Shown: positions 34,533 through 43,085, counted from the first letter of the stretch. The stretch is 64,000 nucleotides of DNA from Agromyces agglutinans (GCF_009647605.1 NZ_WJIF01000003.1:186001-250000); one strand, 5' to 3'. A program made the numbers and translations. The notes: a model not told the origin generated them from the sequence alone.

Positions 34533-35377
34533 GCGCCGGCGGCCAGCTCGCGCGCGCGGGCGAGCGCCGCCTGCGTCGCGGAGTCGAACGTCTGCTTGAG
34601 GCCGGCCTCCTCGAGCACGGCGATCGCGCGCTCGGTCGTGCCCTTCGGGCTCGTGACGCGGCGGCGAAGCTCGGCCGGGCCGACGTCGGACTGCGCCAGC
34701 AACTCGGATGCCCCGTGGAACGTGCCCTGCACCATCGCGGCCGCCTCCTCGGGCGTGAAGCCGAGGTCGACCGCGGTCGCGGTGAGCTGCTCGACCAGGT
34801 AGAAGACATAGGCCGGCCCTGAACCCGAGATCGTCGACAGCGCGTCGAGCTGCGACTCGGGCACGACGAGCACGCGGCCGACGGTCTCGAACAGGGCGAC
34901 CGCGAGCGCGAGGTCGGCCTGGCTCGACCGGGTGCCCGCCGACACGCCGGTCACGGCGCGCCCGACGAGCGCCGGCGTGTTCGGCATGGTGCGGATCACC
35001 GACACGTGCCCGGGCAGCAGCGACTCGAACGTCTGCACGGTGACGCCTGCGGCGACGCTGACGACGAGCGTGCCGGGCTCGAGCGCGTCGGCGATCTCGC
35101 GCAGCAGGTCGGGCACCATGGCGGGCTTCACGCCGATGACCACGACCTTCGCGCCGGCGACCGCGGCGCGATTCGCGGAGGCATCCGTCTCGGTCGCGAA
35201 CGAGGTGACGCCCGGCAGCGTCGCGAGCGCTTCGGCCTTCGCGACGGAGCGGTTCGTGGCCCGGATGCCCTCGACCTCGATGCCGGGTCGCAGCAGGCCC
35301 GAGAGGACCGCCCCCGACATCGAACCGGCCCCGAGGAAGGCGATCACGGGGAGCTTCACGGCGGTGTCGGCACTCAT
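34529..35377 (-). CDS. proC: Pyrroline-5-carboxylate reductase
   Basis: Last step of proline synthesis: NAD(P)H-dependent reduction of pyrroline-5-carboxylate. The 282-residue product has the N-terminal Rossmann loop GAGSMSGAVLSGLL, then VIGVKP, the VIRTMPNTPALVGRAVTG segment and the C-terminal dimer domain with SGSGPAYVF and RRRVTSPKGTTERAI. The ATG follows a TAGGAT -10 box by 6 nt, which it shares with the divergent CDF gene. The start overlaps no gene; the 3' end overlaps the GH20 gene by 4 nt. Confidence 0.95.
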   Translation of the reverse strand: MSADTAVKLPVIAFLGAGSMSGAVLSGLLRPGIEVEGIRATNRSVAKAEALATLPGVTSFATETDASANRAAVAGAKVVVIGVKPAMVPDLLREIADALEPGTLVVSVAAGVTVQTFESLLPGHVSVIRTMPNTPALVGRAVTGVSAGTRSSQADLALAVALFETVGRVLVVPESQLDALSTISGSGPAYVFYLVEQLTATAVDLGFTPEEAAAMVQGTFHGASELLAQSDVGPAELRRRVTSPKGTTERAIAVLEEAGLKQTFDSATQAALARARELAAGA

Positions 35378-35383
35378 GCGACC

Positions 35384-35393
35384 ATCCTAGGAT
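35384..35393. promoter_or_regulatory. Shared divergent -10 element of proC and the CDF gene
   Basis: ATCCTAGGAT is a 10-bp palindrome that supplies a TAGGAT -10 box on both strands: 6 nt before the proC ATG (35377) and 7 nt before the CDF ATG (35401). Both transcripts would be leaderless and only one polymerase could bind at a time. Confidence 0.7.
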
Positions 35394-35400
35394 TGCGGGT

Positions 35401-36363
35401 ATGAGTGCATCGGGCGGAACCAAAGCGATCATCGCGGCATTCCTCGCCAATACCGGCATCGCGATCACGAAGTTCATCGCGTGGGCGTTCTCGGGCTCGA
35501 GCTCGATGCTCGCCGAATCGGTCCACTCGGTCGCCGACGCCGGCAACCAGCTCCTCCTGATCCTCGGCGGCCGCCGCGCGAAGCGGGCCGCCGACAAGGA
35601 GCACCCGTTCGGCTACGGCCGCGAGCGGTACGTGTACGCGTTCGTCGTCTCGATCATCCTGTTCTCGGTCGGCGGCGTCTTCTCGATCTACGAGGGCATC
35701 GAGAAGCTCACCCACCCGCACCCGCTCGAGGTGTGGTGGCTGCCGATGCTCGTGCTGACCATCGCGATCGTCCTCGAGTCGTTCTCGCTGCGCACCGCGG
35801 TGCACGAGTCCAACCACGTCCGCGGCAAGCTGAGCTGGGTCCAGTTCGTGCGCCGGGCGAAGGCGCCCGAGCTGCCCGTCGTCCTGCTGGAGGACGTCGC
35901 GGCGCTGCTCGGCCTCGTGTTCGCGTTCATCGGCGTCGGCCTCACCGTGCTCACGGGCAACGGCATCTGGGACGCGATCGGCACCCTCTTCATCGGCACG
36001 CTGCTGATCGCGGTCGCGGTCGTGCTCGGCATCGAGACGAAGAGCCTGCTCGTCGGCGAGGGTGCCAACGACACCGACGTCGAGAAGATCGAGCAGGCGA
36101 TCGTCGCGGGCGACGAGGTCGAGCGCATCATCCACATGAAGACGCTCTACCTGGGCCCCGACGAGCTGCTCGTCGCCGCGAAGCTCGGCTTCGCCCAAGA
36201 CCTGAAGCTCCTCGAGATCTCGGCGGCCACCAACGTCGTCGAGCAGCGCATCCGCGAGGCGGTGCCTGCGGCGCGCGTCATCTACATCGAGCCCGACGTC
36301 TACGTCGATCCGTCGGCGACGGCTCCCGCGACCGACGCGATCGTCATCAAGGGCCTCGAGTAG
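35401..36363 (+). CDS. Cation diffusion facilitator (CDF) family transporter
   Basis: Membrane efflux carrier for divalent metals (Zn, Mn, Co or Fe), 320 residues. Motif HSVADAGNQ in helix 2 and HPFGYGRERYVYAF after it are characteristic; the second metal-site helix reads LEDVAALLGLVFAF. Five to six membrane segments precede a cytoplasmic C-terminal domain (about 215-310). The pattern is closest to the SLC30A9-like branch. The leaderless start is set by the shared palindromic -10 box with proC. Metal specificity cannot be read from the sequence. Confidence 0.9.
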   Translation: MSASGGTKAIIAAFLANTGIAITKFIAWAFSGSSSMLAESVHSVADAGNQLLLILGGRRAKRAADKEHPFGYGRERYVYAFVVSIILFSVGGVFSIYEGIEKLTHPHPLEVWWLPMLVLTIAIVLESFSLRTAVHESNHVRGKLSWVQFVRRAKAPELPVVLLEDVAALLGLVFAFIGVGLTVLTGNGIWDAIGTLFIGTLLIAVAVVLGIETKSLLVGEGANDTDVEKIEQAIVAGDEVERIIHMKTLYLGPDELLVAAKLGFAQDLKLLEISAATNVVEQRIREAVPAARVIYIEPDVYVDPSATAPATDAIVIKGLE

Positions 36364-36378
36364 CGCGCCGCTCGCCGG

Positions 36379-36852
36379 CTACTCGGCGGGCGTCTCGCGG
36401 CGCGCCTGGAAGAAGTCGAGCAGCAGGGCCGCGGATGCCTCGGCCTCGACTCCCCCGAATACCTCGGCCCGGTGGTTGAGCCGCCGGTCGCGCAGCACGT
36501 CGTAGACGCTGCCGGCCGCGCCGGCCTTCTCGTCCCAGGCGCCGAACACGACCGTGGGGATGCGGGCGGCGAGGATCGCCCCGGCGCACAGCACGCACGG
36601 CTCGAGGGTCACGACCAGGGTGCATCCGGGGAGCTGCCAGTCGCGCCGGGCGGCCGCGGCCTGCCGGATGGCGAGGACCTCCGCGTGGGCCGTCGGGTCG
36701 TGACGGAGCTCGCGCTCGTTGTGCCCGCGGCCGATCACGGTGCCGTCGGCGTCGAGCACGATCGCGCCCACGGGAACGTCGGCCGACTCGGCGGCCGCGG
36801 CGGCCTCGGCGAGCGCGAGGCGCATCCATTCGAGATGCTCGCTCCGATGCAT
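36379..36852 (-). CDS. tadA: tRNA-specific adenosine deaminase TadA
   Basis: Zinc-dependent deaminase converting A34 to inosine in tRNA-Arg(ACG), 157 residues. The active site HAE (His56, Glu58) and PCVLCAG (Cys86, Cys89) are intact. The ATG at 36852 is preceded by AGAGGG; an upstream in-frame ATG would overlap the upp promoter. Its substrate tRNA-Arg(ACG) is encoded elsewhere in this window. It is divergent from upp. Confidence 0.92.
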   Translation of the reverse strand: MHRSEHLEWMRLALAEAAAAAESADVPVGAIVLDADGTVIGRGHNERELRHDPTAHAEVLAIRQAAAARRDWQLPGCTLVVTLEPCVLCAGAILAARIPTVVFGAWDEKAGAAGSVYDVLRDRRLNHRAEVFGGVEAEASAALLLDFFQARRETPAE

Positions 36853-36881
36853 CCGGCCCTCTTTCCGATACCCCCCGCAAC

Positions 36882-36887
36882 TAGACT
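36882..36887 (+). promoter_or_regulatory. -10 box of upp
   Basis: TAGACT ends 7 nt before the ATG at 36895 and implies a leaderless upp transcript. Confidence 0.6.
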
Positions 36888-36894
36888 CGAGCCT

Positions 36895-37527
36895 ATGCGA
36901 GTCCATGTGGCAGACCACCCGCTCATCACCCACAAGCTGACGGTCCTGCGCGATGTGGACACGCCGTCGCCCGTGTTCCGGGCGCTCGTCGAAGAGCTGA
37001 TGACCCTGCTCGCCTATGAGGGCACCCGCGGCGTGCGCGTCGAGCCGGTCGACATCGTGACCCCCGTCTCACCGGCCAGGGGCGTGCGCATCGCCGACCC
37101 GAAGCCGCTCATCGTCCCGATCCTGCGCGCCGGACTCGGCATGCTCGACGGCATGGTCAAGCTGCTGCCGACCGCCGAGGTCGGCTTCCTCGGCATGGCG
37201 CGCGACGAGGAGACGCTGCAACCGACGACGTACGCCGAGCGTCTGCCCGAGGACCTCTCCGATCGGCAATGCTTCGTGCTCGACCCGATGCTCGCGACCG
37301 GCGGGTCGCTGACCGCGGCCATCGAGTTCCTCTTCGCACGCGGTGCGGTCGACGTCACGGCGATCTGCATCCTCGCCGCACCCGAGGGCCTGCGGGCCGT
37401 CGAACAGGCGCTGCACGGCCGCGAGGTCACCGTCGTGCTCGGCGCGCTCGACGAGCGGCTGAACGAGCACGGATACATCGTCCCCGGCCTGGGCGACGCG
37501 GGCGACCGCCTGTACGGCACGGTATAA
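36895..37527 (+). CDS. upp: Uracil phosphoribosyltransferase
   Basis: Pyrimidine salvage enzyme making UMP from uracil and PRPP, 210 residues. Landmarks are [12 protein letters not shown], the PRPP loop [13 protein letters not shown], and the C-terminal uracil-binding [16 protein letters not shown]. Length and start agree with the family. It stands alone behind its own leaderless promoter. Confidence 0.96.
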   Translation: MRVHVADHPLITHKLTVLRDVDTPSPVFRALVEELMTLLAYEGTRGVRVEPVDIVTPVSPARGVRIADPKPLIVPILRAGLGMLDGMVKLLPTAEVGFLGMARDEETLQPTTYAERLPEDLSDRQCFVLDPMLATGGSLTAAIEFLFARGAVDVTAICILAAPEGLRAVEQALHGREVTVVLGALDERLNEHGYIVPGLGDAGDRLYGTV

Positions 37528-37727
37528 GCGCACGGGCCCAACCTTCGCTCCGAAGAATCTTCGGCGCTCGCCGGGCCGCTCCGGCTGGTGAACACAGAAG
37601 ATTTTTTGAGAACCTATTTTTCCGCAGAAGATTCTGTGAAGGATGCCCCGGGCCGCGATCCTTCCGGATGCCCCGAGCCCGTGCGCACCGGGTGCGACGT
37701 CACGACCCGTCACACGGGCGTCACGAA
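37528..37727. other. AT-richer spacer with palindrome and AGAAGATT repeats
   Basis: No gene. CCGAAGAATCTTCGG (37550-37564) is a 7+1+7 palindrome. Downstream the motif AGAAGATT occurs twice, flanking T-runs, and CACAGAA pairs with TTCTGTG at the two ends of this stretch. It could end upp transcription or carry regulation. Three CGTCAC direct repeats at 37698, 37708 and 37719 close the spacer next to the following -35 box. Confidence 0.5.
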
Positions 37728-37756
37728 TTGACACATGCCGAGGCATCCGTTTTACT
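37728..37756 (+). promoter_or_regulatory. Consensus promoter of the leader peptide / winged-helix gene
   Basis: TTGACA (37728-37733), 17 bp, TTTACT (37751-37756), then 7 nt to the leader ATG. It is the best-matching sigma-70 type promoter in the window. Three CGTCAC repeats with 10-11 bp phasing lie immediately upstream. Confidence 0.8.
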
Positions 37757-37763
37757 CGCACCC

Positions 37764-37865
37764 ATGACAGACACCGCTCGCAACCTGACCGCCCGCGAGG
37801 CTCTCAGGACCGCCGACATGATGATGTCGGTGCGTGCGCCCATGTGTTGTCGAATGTGCCGCTGA
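37764..37865 (+). CDS. Cys/Met-rich leader peptide (putative attenuator uORF)
   Basis: A 33-codon leaderless ORF. Its second half holds five Met (19-21, 27, 31) and three Cys (28, 29, 32), ending CCRMCR, while the first half is ordinary. Its position right behind a strong promoter and 162 nt before a regulator gene suits a ribosome-stalling leader. Cysteine-run leader ORFs controlling downstream genes are known in actinobacteria. Small hairpins follow (for example 37977-37995, GACCCC with GGGGTC) but no clear terminator. The stalling function is an inference. Confidence 0.65.
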   Translation: MTDTARNLTAREALRTADMMMSVRAPMCCRMCR

Positions 37866-38027
37866 CCCGCGCCCTCTCCGCCGAGCCCGTGTGCGCGACC
37901 CGATCCCGGTCGCCCCGGCTCCACTGAACCCGCCGCATCAGGGGGTTCGCCCGGCCACCAACGGCCATTCGTCGCCGACCCCTGCCATCGGGGTCCGTCA
38001 ACGCACCGCTCGCACAAGGATTCCGTC

Positions 38028-38810
38028 ATGTCTCTCGCCTTCGCTCCCACCCGCCAGACCGCCGCCCACCCCGTCGCCCAGCCGGCGCGGCCGCTGTCGA
38101 TCGCCTCGCACCCCATCGCCTCGCGGCCCGTGTCCGAGGTCATGTCGTCGGCTCCCGCTCCCGCTCCCGCGCCGACCGCGCCGCGAGTCCGCGCCGTGCC
38201 CGAGGGCACCGAGGCCCGCGGCTTCGTGCTCTACGTCGGCATCGACGAGGCCAAGGCCATCGCCGACGGCACGAGCCTGCACCGCGTCGTCGAGGCCCTG
38301 CGCCGGCTGACCGCCGAGCTCGCGCCCTCGTCCGAGACCTACGCCGCCGTGGCCCTCGCTCCCGAGGGTGCCGGCGGCCGCGATGTCGACGTGGTGCGCC
38401 TGGCCCTCCAGGACCCGGCGGCCCTCGCCAAGCAGCGCGAGCAGCAGCACGCGGGCGACGACGCCGACCGCCACCCCAACGGCGTCATCATCGACATCTC
38501 GCGCAAGCGCGTGCTCCTCGACGGCGAGCCCGCGGGCCTCACGTACAAGGAGTTCGAACTGCTCCAGTACCTCGTGCTCCGCGAGGGCCGCACCATCGAC
38601 CGGCACGAGCTCATCGACAACCTCTGGGCCGCCGCCGACGATGAGATCCCGAGCGAGCGCACCATCGACGTGCACGTTCGCCGCCTGCGCTCGAAGCTCG
38701 CCCACTACCAGGACATCGTGCGTACCGTGCGCGGCTCGGGCTACCGTTTCGACCGCCACGCCGACGTCTCGATCCGGCAGGCGTCGACGCCGAGCCCCGA
38801 CGTGTTCTGA
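38028..38810 (+). CDS. Winged-helix (OmpR/PhoB-type) DNA-binding regulator
   Basis: Regulator of 260 residues. The first 60 residues are Pro/Ala-rich and disordered, the middle (about 62-140) is a small alpha/beta region without a recognisable phospho-acceptor, and the C-terminal 100 residues form an OmpR/PhoB winged helix (LTYKEFELLQYLV, RTIDVHVRRLRSKL, VRGSGYRF). It is therefore an orphan, probably non-phosphorylated regulator. AAGGA precedes the ATG. It lies behind the sulfur-rich leader peptide. Target genes are not visible here, apart from possible autoregulation at the CGTCAC repeats. Confidence 0.85.
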   Translation: MSLAFAPTRQTAAHPVAQPARPLSIASHPIASRPVSEVMSSAPAPAPAPTAPRVRAVPEGTEARGFVLYVGIDEAKAIADGTSLHRVVEALRRLTAELAPSSETYAAVALAPEGAGGRDVDVVRLALQDPAALAKQREQQHAGDDADRHPNGVIIDISRKRVLLDGEPAGLTYKEFELLQYLVLREGRTIDRHELIDNLWAAADDEIPSERTIDVHVRRLRSKLAHYQDIVRTVRGSGYRFDRHADVSIRQASTPSPDVF

Positions 38811-38834
38811 GGTCGGCCTCCGGGCCTGCGACGA

Positions 38835-38870
38835 AAGGGGGTGGCGAGCCGATCGGCTCGCCACCCCCTT
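38835..38870. terminator. Bidirectional terminator hairpin
   Basis: A 16-bp stem (AAGGGGGTGGCGAGCC) with a GATC loop lies between two convergent genes. It has A residues on one side and T residues on the other, so it can work in both directions. Confidence 0.85.
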
Positions 38871-38885
38871 CGTGTTCGGCGCGGA

Positions 38886-40106
38886 CTACTGCGCGGCGGG
38901 CGCCTCGGCCACGACGGCGAAGGTGAAGGTCGTCGTCGAGCGGTTGCCCGCGGTGTCGACGACGACGATCGTGTTGACGCCCTGCTTCGGGGTGTACGCG
39001 CCGGCATTGAGGTCGGACCAGGTGCTGTCCGAGAGGTCGCGAACGACGCCGTTCACCTCGACGAAGTCGACCTTGCCGACGCCCGAGTCGCTCAGCTTGA
39101 AGCTCGGCGTCTGGTTGTAGACGCCGTCGACCGGCGTGACGCCCGACTTCACGACGGCCTTGGGTGCGACGCTGTCGAACGCGAACTCGACCGGGGCGCT
39201 CTGGTTGCCGGCCGTGTCGACCGCGATGATCGTGTTCACGCCCTGCTTGGGCGTGTAGGCGCCGGTGTTCAGGTCCGACCACTTGTCATCGGTGAGGTCG
39301 CGCTCGACACCGTTGATCAGCACGTGGTCAACCTGCCCGACGCCCGCGTCGCTGAGCTTGAAGCTCGGGGCGGTGGCGAACACGCCCTTCGCGGGCACGG
39401 CGTCCTTGAGGGTCACGGTCGGCGCCGTGGTGTCGATCTCGATCGCGAACGTGCCGGTCTGGGCGATGTTGCCGGCGAGGTCGGATGCGTTGAACTTGAT
39501 CGAGTACTCGCCGTCGGGCAGCGCGACCGACGCGACGTGCGACCCGGCGAGCGCGCTGCCGGCCGACGATGACGTGCTCTTGACGAGCTTGCCGGCCTGG
39601 TAGAGGTTCGCGGTGATGCGGTTCAGGCCCTCGTCGTCCGTGGCATCCACCTGGAGGTCGAGGGTCGCGTCGCTCACCGGCCCGCCCGAGATCGGCGCGA
39701 CGAGGGTCGCGACGGGCTTCGTGCGGTCGATCACGACGGGGAACGTCTTGCCCGACTGGTTGCCCGCCTGGTCCCACGTCGAGACCTTCAGCTGGGTCGC
39801 CGGTCCGTCGGCGAGCGCGTCGGTGTCTACGACGAACGAGAAGTCGTTCGTGTCGAAGAACCACTGCCCGGCCTGCTTCTTCCACTTGCCGGCGTCGTCC
39901 TTCTGCTGGATCTCGACGTAGGCCTTCTTCGGGCTCGCCTCGACCTGCGACAGCGCGAACGTGGCGACGCCCTTCACGGGCGCGAACACGGCGTCGCCGA
40001 CGACCGGCTTCGTCGTGTCGGCATCGTCGGCGTGGGCGGCGACGGGCGCGGCTGCGGCCATGAGGGCGGTCAGCGCGACGACGGCCGCGACTCGGGTGCG
40101 GGACAT
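38886..40106 (-). CDS. Secreted Ig-like repeat protein
   Basis: Exported protein of 406 residues with a Sec signal peptide (about 1-27, AAHA cut region). The rest is beta-rich Ig-like domains (about 30-125, 127-225) followed by two closely related copies of about 82 residues (about 230-315 and 316-400), each with PSFKLSD, GVGxVD, NGV, WSDLN, GAYTPKQGVNTI and VDTAGN. There is no membrane anchor or LPXTG, so it is probably released or loosely wall-bound. AGGAGA precedes the ATG. No enzymatic domain is seen. Confidence 0.82.
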   Translation of the reverse strand: MSRTRVAAVVALTALMAAAAPVAAHADDADTTKPVVGDAVFAPVKGVATFALSQVEASPKKAYVEIQQKDDAGKWKKQAGQWFFDTNDFSFVVDTDALADGPATQLKVSTWDQAGNQSGKTFPVVIDRTKPVATLVAPISGGPVSDATLDLQVDATDDEGLNRITANLYQAGKLVKSTSSSAGSALAGSHVASVALPDGEYSIKFNASDLAGNIAQTGTFAIEIDTTAPTVTLKDAVPAKGVFATAPSFKLSDAGVGQVDHVLINGVERDLTDDKWSDLNTGAYTPKQGVNTIIAVDTAGNQSAPVEFAFDSVAPKAVVKSGVTPVDGVYNQTPSFKLSDSGVGKVDFVEVNGVVRDLSDSTWSDLNAGAYTPKQGVNTIVVVDTAGNRSTTTFTFAVVAEAPAAQ

Positions 40107-40624
40107 GGGTCTCCTGTTCGATCGACGAGGCGCGCGGGCGCGCATCGCAGACGTCCATCGGCATTCCGATGGATGACGGGTATCGGGTCCGAAGCGAGGC
40201 CCGCGAACGATGTCGGCAGGAGGCCCGCTCCGGGTTCAATCGTTTCAGCAAACACCCAGCCGAGGAACGGATCCACTCCCCCCACTTGGAGGGCCACGCG
40301 TCGCGCGGCGGGAAAGGAGTGACATCCGACCCATTTCGAAAAATCACGGAAGGATAACTAGCGCCCGTTACCTATCCGTTATATATTCGTCAGTGCACCG
40401 ACTGTTTGCTGTGGCGGTCGGTGCGGAATGTGATTGCAGGACACTCTTGGTGCAAGGGAGAGGGCCGGTCGTCAGCCTCTACGACCGGCCCTCACTCATG
40501 CCCGGCACCAACGACGGGACCGCGACACCGCGCCGCTACGACCGGCCCTCACCCCCCGCCCGCACTCGTAGCCGCCGTTCCGTATCCTTGGATGGTCCGA
40601 CCTCTGAGCCGAACGGAGCCTTCA
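40107..40624. other. 518-bp gene-free region with AT-rich core and two hairpins
   Basis: No coding sequence supported. An AT-rich patch (about 40335-40392, including TTATATATT) could hold promoters for the Ig-like gene (minus) and marR (plus). A hairpin with arms GCACCGAC/GTCGGTGC spans 40395-40424. A stronger one with 13-bp arms GAGGGCCGGTCGT spans 40460-40493, and its right arm recurs at 40536-40552 as CTACGACCGGCCCTCAC. Confidence 0.6.
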
Positions 40625-41077
40625 GTGGCTGATCGCACTCGCACCGTCGCCGCCTGGGAATCGCTGTTCCGCGCCCAGGTCACCGTGATGCGCGCCCTCG
40701 CCGCCGAGTTCCCCTCCGAGGTCATCTCGCTCAACGAGTACGACGTGCTCTTCAACATCACGCGCGCTCCCGGGCGCCGGCTCCGCCTGAAGGACCTCAA
40801 CCGGCACGTGCTCATCACCCAGCCCAGCGTGAGCCGCCTCGTCGACCGGCTCGCGAGCCGTGGCCTCGTGACCAAGACGGATGACCCGTCCGACGGCCGC
40901 GGCACCATCGTCGCGATCACCCCGGCCGGCTTCGAACTCTTCCGCGAGGTCGCCGTCAAGCACATGGACGCGATCACCAGGCACGTGGGCGACGCCCTCG
41001 ACGAACGCGAGCTGGCCGAGCTCACCGAGCTCTGCGACCGGCTGCGCGTCAGCGTCGGCGGCGAGGCCTCCGCCTGA
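40625..41077 (+). CDS. MarR family transcriptional regulator
   Basis: Dimeric winged-helix regulator of 150 residues. The HTH (about 60-85) reads LKDLNRHVLITQPSVSRLVDRLASRG, followed by the wing with DPSDGRGTIVAITPAG, a near-consensus MarR pattern. GTG is the start. No target gene is in the same operon; the hairpin after it suggests it is transcribed alone. Confidence 0.88.
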   Translation: MADRTRTVAAWESLFRAQVTVMRALAAEFPSEVISLNEYDVLFNITRAPGRRLRLKDLNRHVLITQPSVSRLVDRLASRGLVTKTDDPSDGRGTIVAITPAGFELFREVAVKHMDAITRHVGDALDERELAELTELCDRLRVSVGGEASA

Positions 41078-41406
41078 CCGGCGACCCGCCGGCTCGAGGC
41101 GATGCAGTCGATGACGCCTGATCGCACATGACGGCGGGGCGGGAACCCTACCTCCCGCCCCACCGCGACCTCCAGAGGAGGCCTCCCCCGCCGGGCGACC
41201 CGAACAGAGCCCGGCGAGCCTTTCCCGTGACCGCCGTGGGGCGAGTCGGAGGCCGGTCGGGTCCGACCTCGCCGGTTCGGGCCGGCTCGGGTTTGCTCGA
41301 AGTTTAACGCGAGTATGCCTCACGGTACACATCCCCCGAAGGGGGCACCGTCGACGCTACCCCGGAAACGGCCTGCCCCCTGCGACGCAGGCGGACGGCC
41401 GGGCGA
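41078..41406. other. 329-bp gene-free region downstream of marR
   Basis: Holds a terminator-like hairpin (see 41136-41161), a short hairpin CCCCC-GAA-GGGGG near 41333-41345 and an AT-richer patch around 41295. No ORF with coding character is seen. Confidence 0.5.
41136..41161 (+). terminator. Candidate terminator of marR
   Basis: 9-bp arms GGGGCGGGA/TCCCGCCCC with an 8-nt loop, 60 nt after the marR stop. No U-run. Confidence 0.55.
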
Positions 41407-41706
41407 TCACGCGTCGGCCCGTACCACCGAGTCGGCGTACTCGGGGTGCCGCTCGAGGTACGCGGCGATGAACGGGCACTCGGGCACGATCTCCTCCCCG
41501 CGAGCCACGGCATCGTCGAGCACGTGCCGCGCGAGTCGGCTGCCGATGCCGCGGCCCTCGTACTCGGGCTTCACGACGGTGTGCGTGAACACCACGCGCC
41601 CCGGTTCCTCGCGGAACATCGCGACCGCGGCGACCCGGCCCTCGTCGAGGACCTCATAGCGCCCTCGCGCCTCGTTGCGGACGATCTGCAGGGCGTCATC
41701 GGTCAT
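41407..41706 (-). CDS. Small GNAT-type N-acetyltransferase (YjdJ-like)
   Basis: A 99-residue protein of the minimal GNAT group. The acetyl-CoA loop is EYEGRGIGSRLARHVLDDA, followed by IVPECPFIAAYLERHPEY, in which the Cys and the Tyr-Leu-x-x-His-Pro-x-Tyr ending are typical of this family. The substrate is unknown. It is 38 nt downstream of the membrane-protein gene on the same strand. Confidence 0.88.
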   Translation of the reverse strand: MTDDALQIVRNEARGRYEVLDEGRVAAVAMFREEPGRVVFTHTVVKPEYEGRGIGSRLARHVLDDAVARGEEIVPECPFIAAYLERHPEYADSVVRADA

Positions 41707-41744
41707 GGCTCGGCTCCTCATGTCGGCTCGATGTTCGGGCTGCG

Positions 41745-43085
41745 TCATGTGGTGCAACGCGTCTCCGCGGCGGTGATTCCCGCTCGGCCGCGGGGGGCAT
41801 CTGGAGGTTCCTCGGCGGGCGGGCCTGAACGCCGTGGGTCCGCGGTGCGCGCCCTCGCGATCCGCCGGCGCGGGCGGGCGCGCGCGGAGCGACGCCTCGA
41901 ACGACCGGGCGACGGCATCCGAGCCGGCACCCGCTCGGGCGACCCCGGAAACCGGCCCGGCGAGGCCGCCGCACGGCGACGCAGGCGCCCGCGCCAGCGG
42001 GGGCGATGGGACGAGCCGACCGGGGCTCGATGCGTGCGCCCGTGCGTCGTCGCGACGAGCGCGATCAGCCAGGCGAACACGAGGGAGAAGGCGATGACCT
42101 CGAACACCGTGAGGTTGAACAGTCCGAGTCGGTCGTACGCCACCAGCGCTGCGACCTCCACCGCGACGGCCGCGTACGACAGCGCGACGAGGGCACGGGG
42201 CATCCGCTTCGCGAAACCGCGGACGCCGAGCGCGAGGGCGGCGAATCCGGCGGCCGCACCGCAGGCGAAGAGGTTGTGCAGGTCGGTGGCCCCGTCGATC
42301 GGCACCACCCCGACGCCGGCGAGGCTCACGCCGATCACGACGATGCCCGCGCGGACAGCGAGGAGCCCACCGCGGCGGAGGCCGAACCTCGGCTGCCGAA
42401 GCGCGCGGCTGAGCGCAGGCGCGAGGCCCGCCATCGCGAGGCCCGACATCACGATCGCCAGATTGAAGCACGCGGCCGCTAGGTCGTCGGAGGTGCCGAG
42501 CGTCGAGAAGTTGTGCGTCCACCACTGCCCCGTGGGCGTCAGCGACATGCTCGCCAGCGCGCCCGCGGCCAGCAGCATCGCGACGAGGTTGAACGTGCGG
42601 TACGCCTCGTGCTCGACCGAGGCGGCGTGCAGGCGAGCGGCGCCCACGCCGAGCCCGCACCCGAGCAGCACTGCGGCGAGGAGCGGCCCGCCGGGCAGCG
42701 GCTGGAACGCACCCGCCGTGAAGTGCACCGCGAGCACTCCGATCGCCGCCCAGACGAATCCGTTGGCCCGGGCGCGATGGCGGAGATCGACGGCGGGCAG
42801 GCCGATGCGACCGAGGAGCGCCAGCGTGGCGTGCGAGCCGGACGTCACGAGCAGCAACGCGCCGATCGTGGCGCCGCCGGCGATCGCGGGCAGTGTCCAG
42901 AACGAGAGGTTCACGCTCGCCATCGTGCTGAGCGGCCGGCTGTCGAGCAGGCGGAAGAGGACGATGGCGAAGGCCATGGCGATCAGCAGGATGTGCACGC
43001 GCCTGATGTACGCCTGTCCCCCACGACCCGCCAGCACGTTCGCAATCGTCGGAGCGGCTTCGATGCCGGATTGCACACCCCACAT
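41745..43085 (-). CDS. DUF998-like integral membrane protein with aberrant C-terminus
   Basis: About ten hydrophobic segments in the first 340 residues (from the ATG at 43085), resembling DUF998-type membrane proteins. After the last helix (VFAWLIALVAT) the remaining roughly 100 residues are Arg/Pro-rich, without structure, and look like an out-of-frame reading that simply runs on until a stop. The gene may have lost its original stop by frameshift. Function unknown. Confidence 0.65.
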   Translation of the reverse strand: MWGVQSGIEAAPTIANVLAGRGGQAYIRRVHILLIAMAFAIVLFRLLDSRPLSTMASVNLSFWTLPAIAGGATIGALLLVTSGSHATLALLGRIGLPAVDLRHRARANGFVWAAIGVLAVHFTAGAFQPLPGGPLLAAVLLGCGLGVGAARLHAASVEHEAYRTFNLVAMLLAAGALASMSLTPTGQWWTHNFSTLGTSDDLAAACFNLAIVMSGLAMAGLAPALSRALRQPRFGLRRGGLLAVRAGIVVIGVSLAGVGVVPIDGATDLHNLFACGAAAGFAALALGVRGFAKRMPRALVALSYAAVAVEVAALVAYDRLGLFNLTVFEVIAFSLVFAWLIALVATTHGRTHRAPVGSSHRPRWRGRLRRRAAASPGRFPGSPERVPARMPSPGRSRRRSARARPRRRIARARTADPRRSGPPAEEPPDAPRGRAGITAAETRCTT

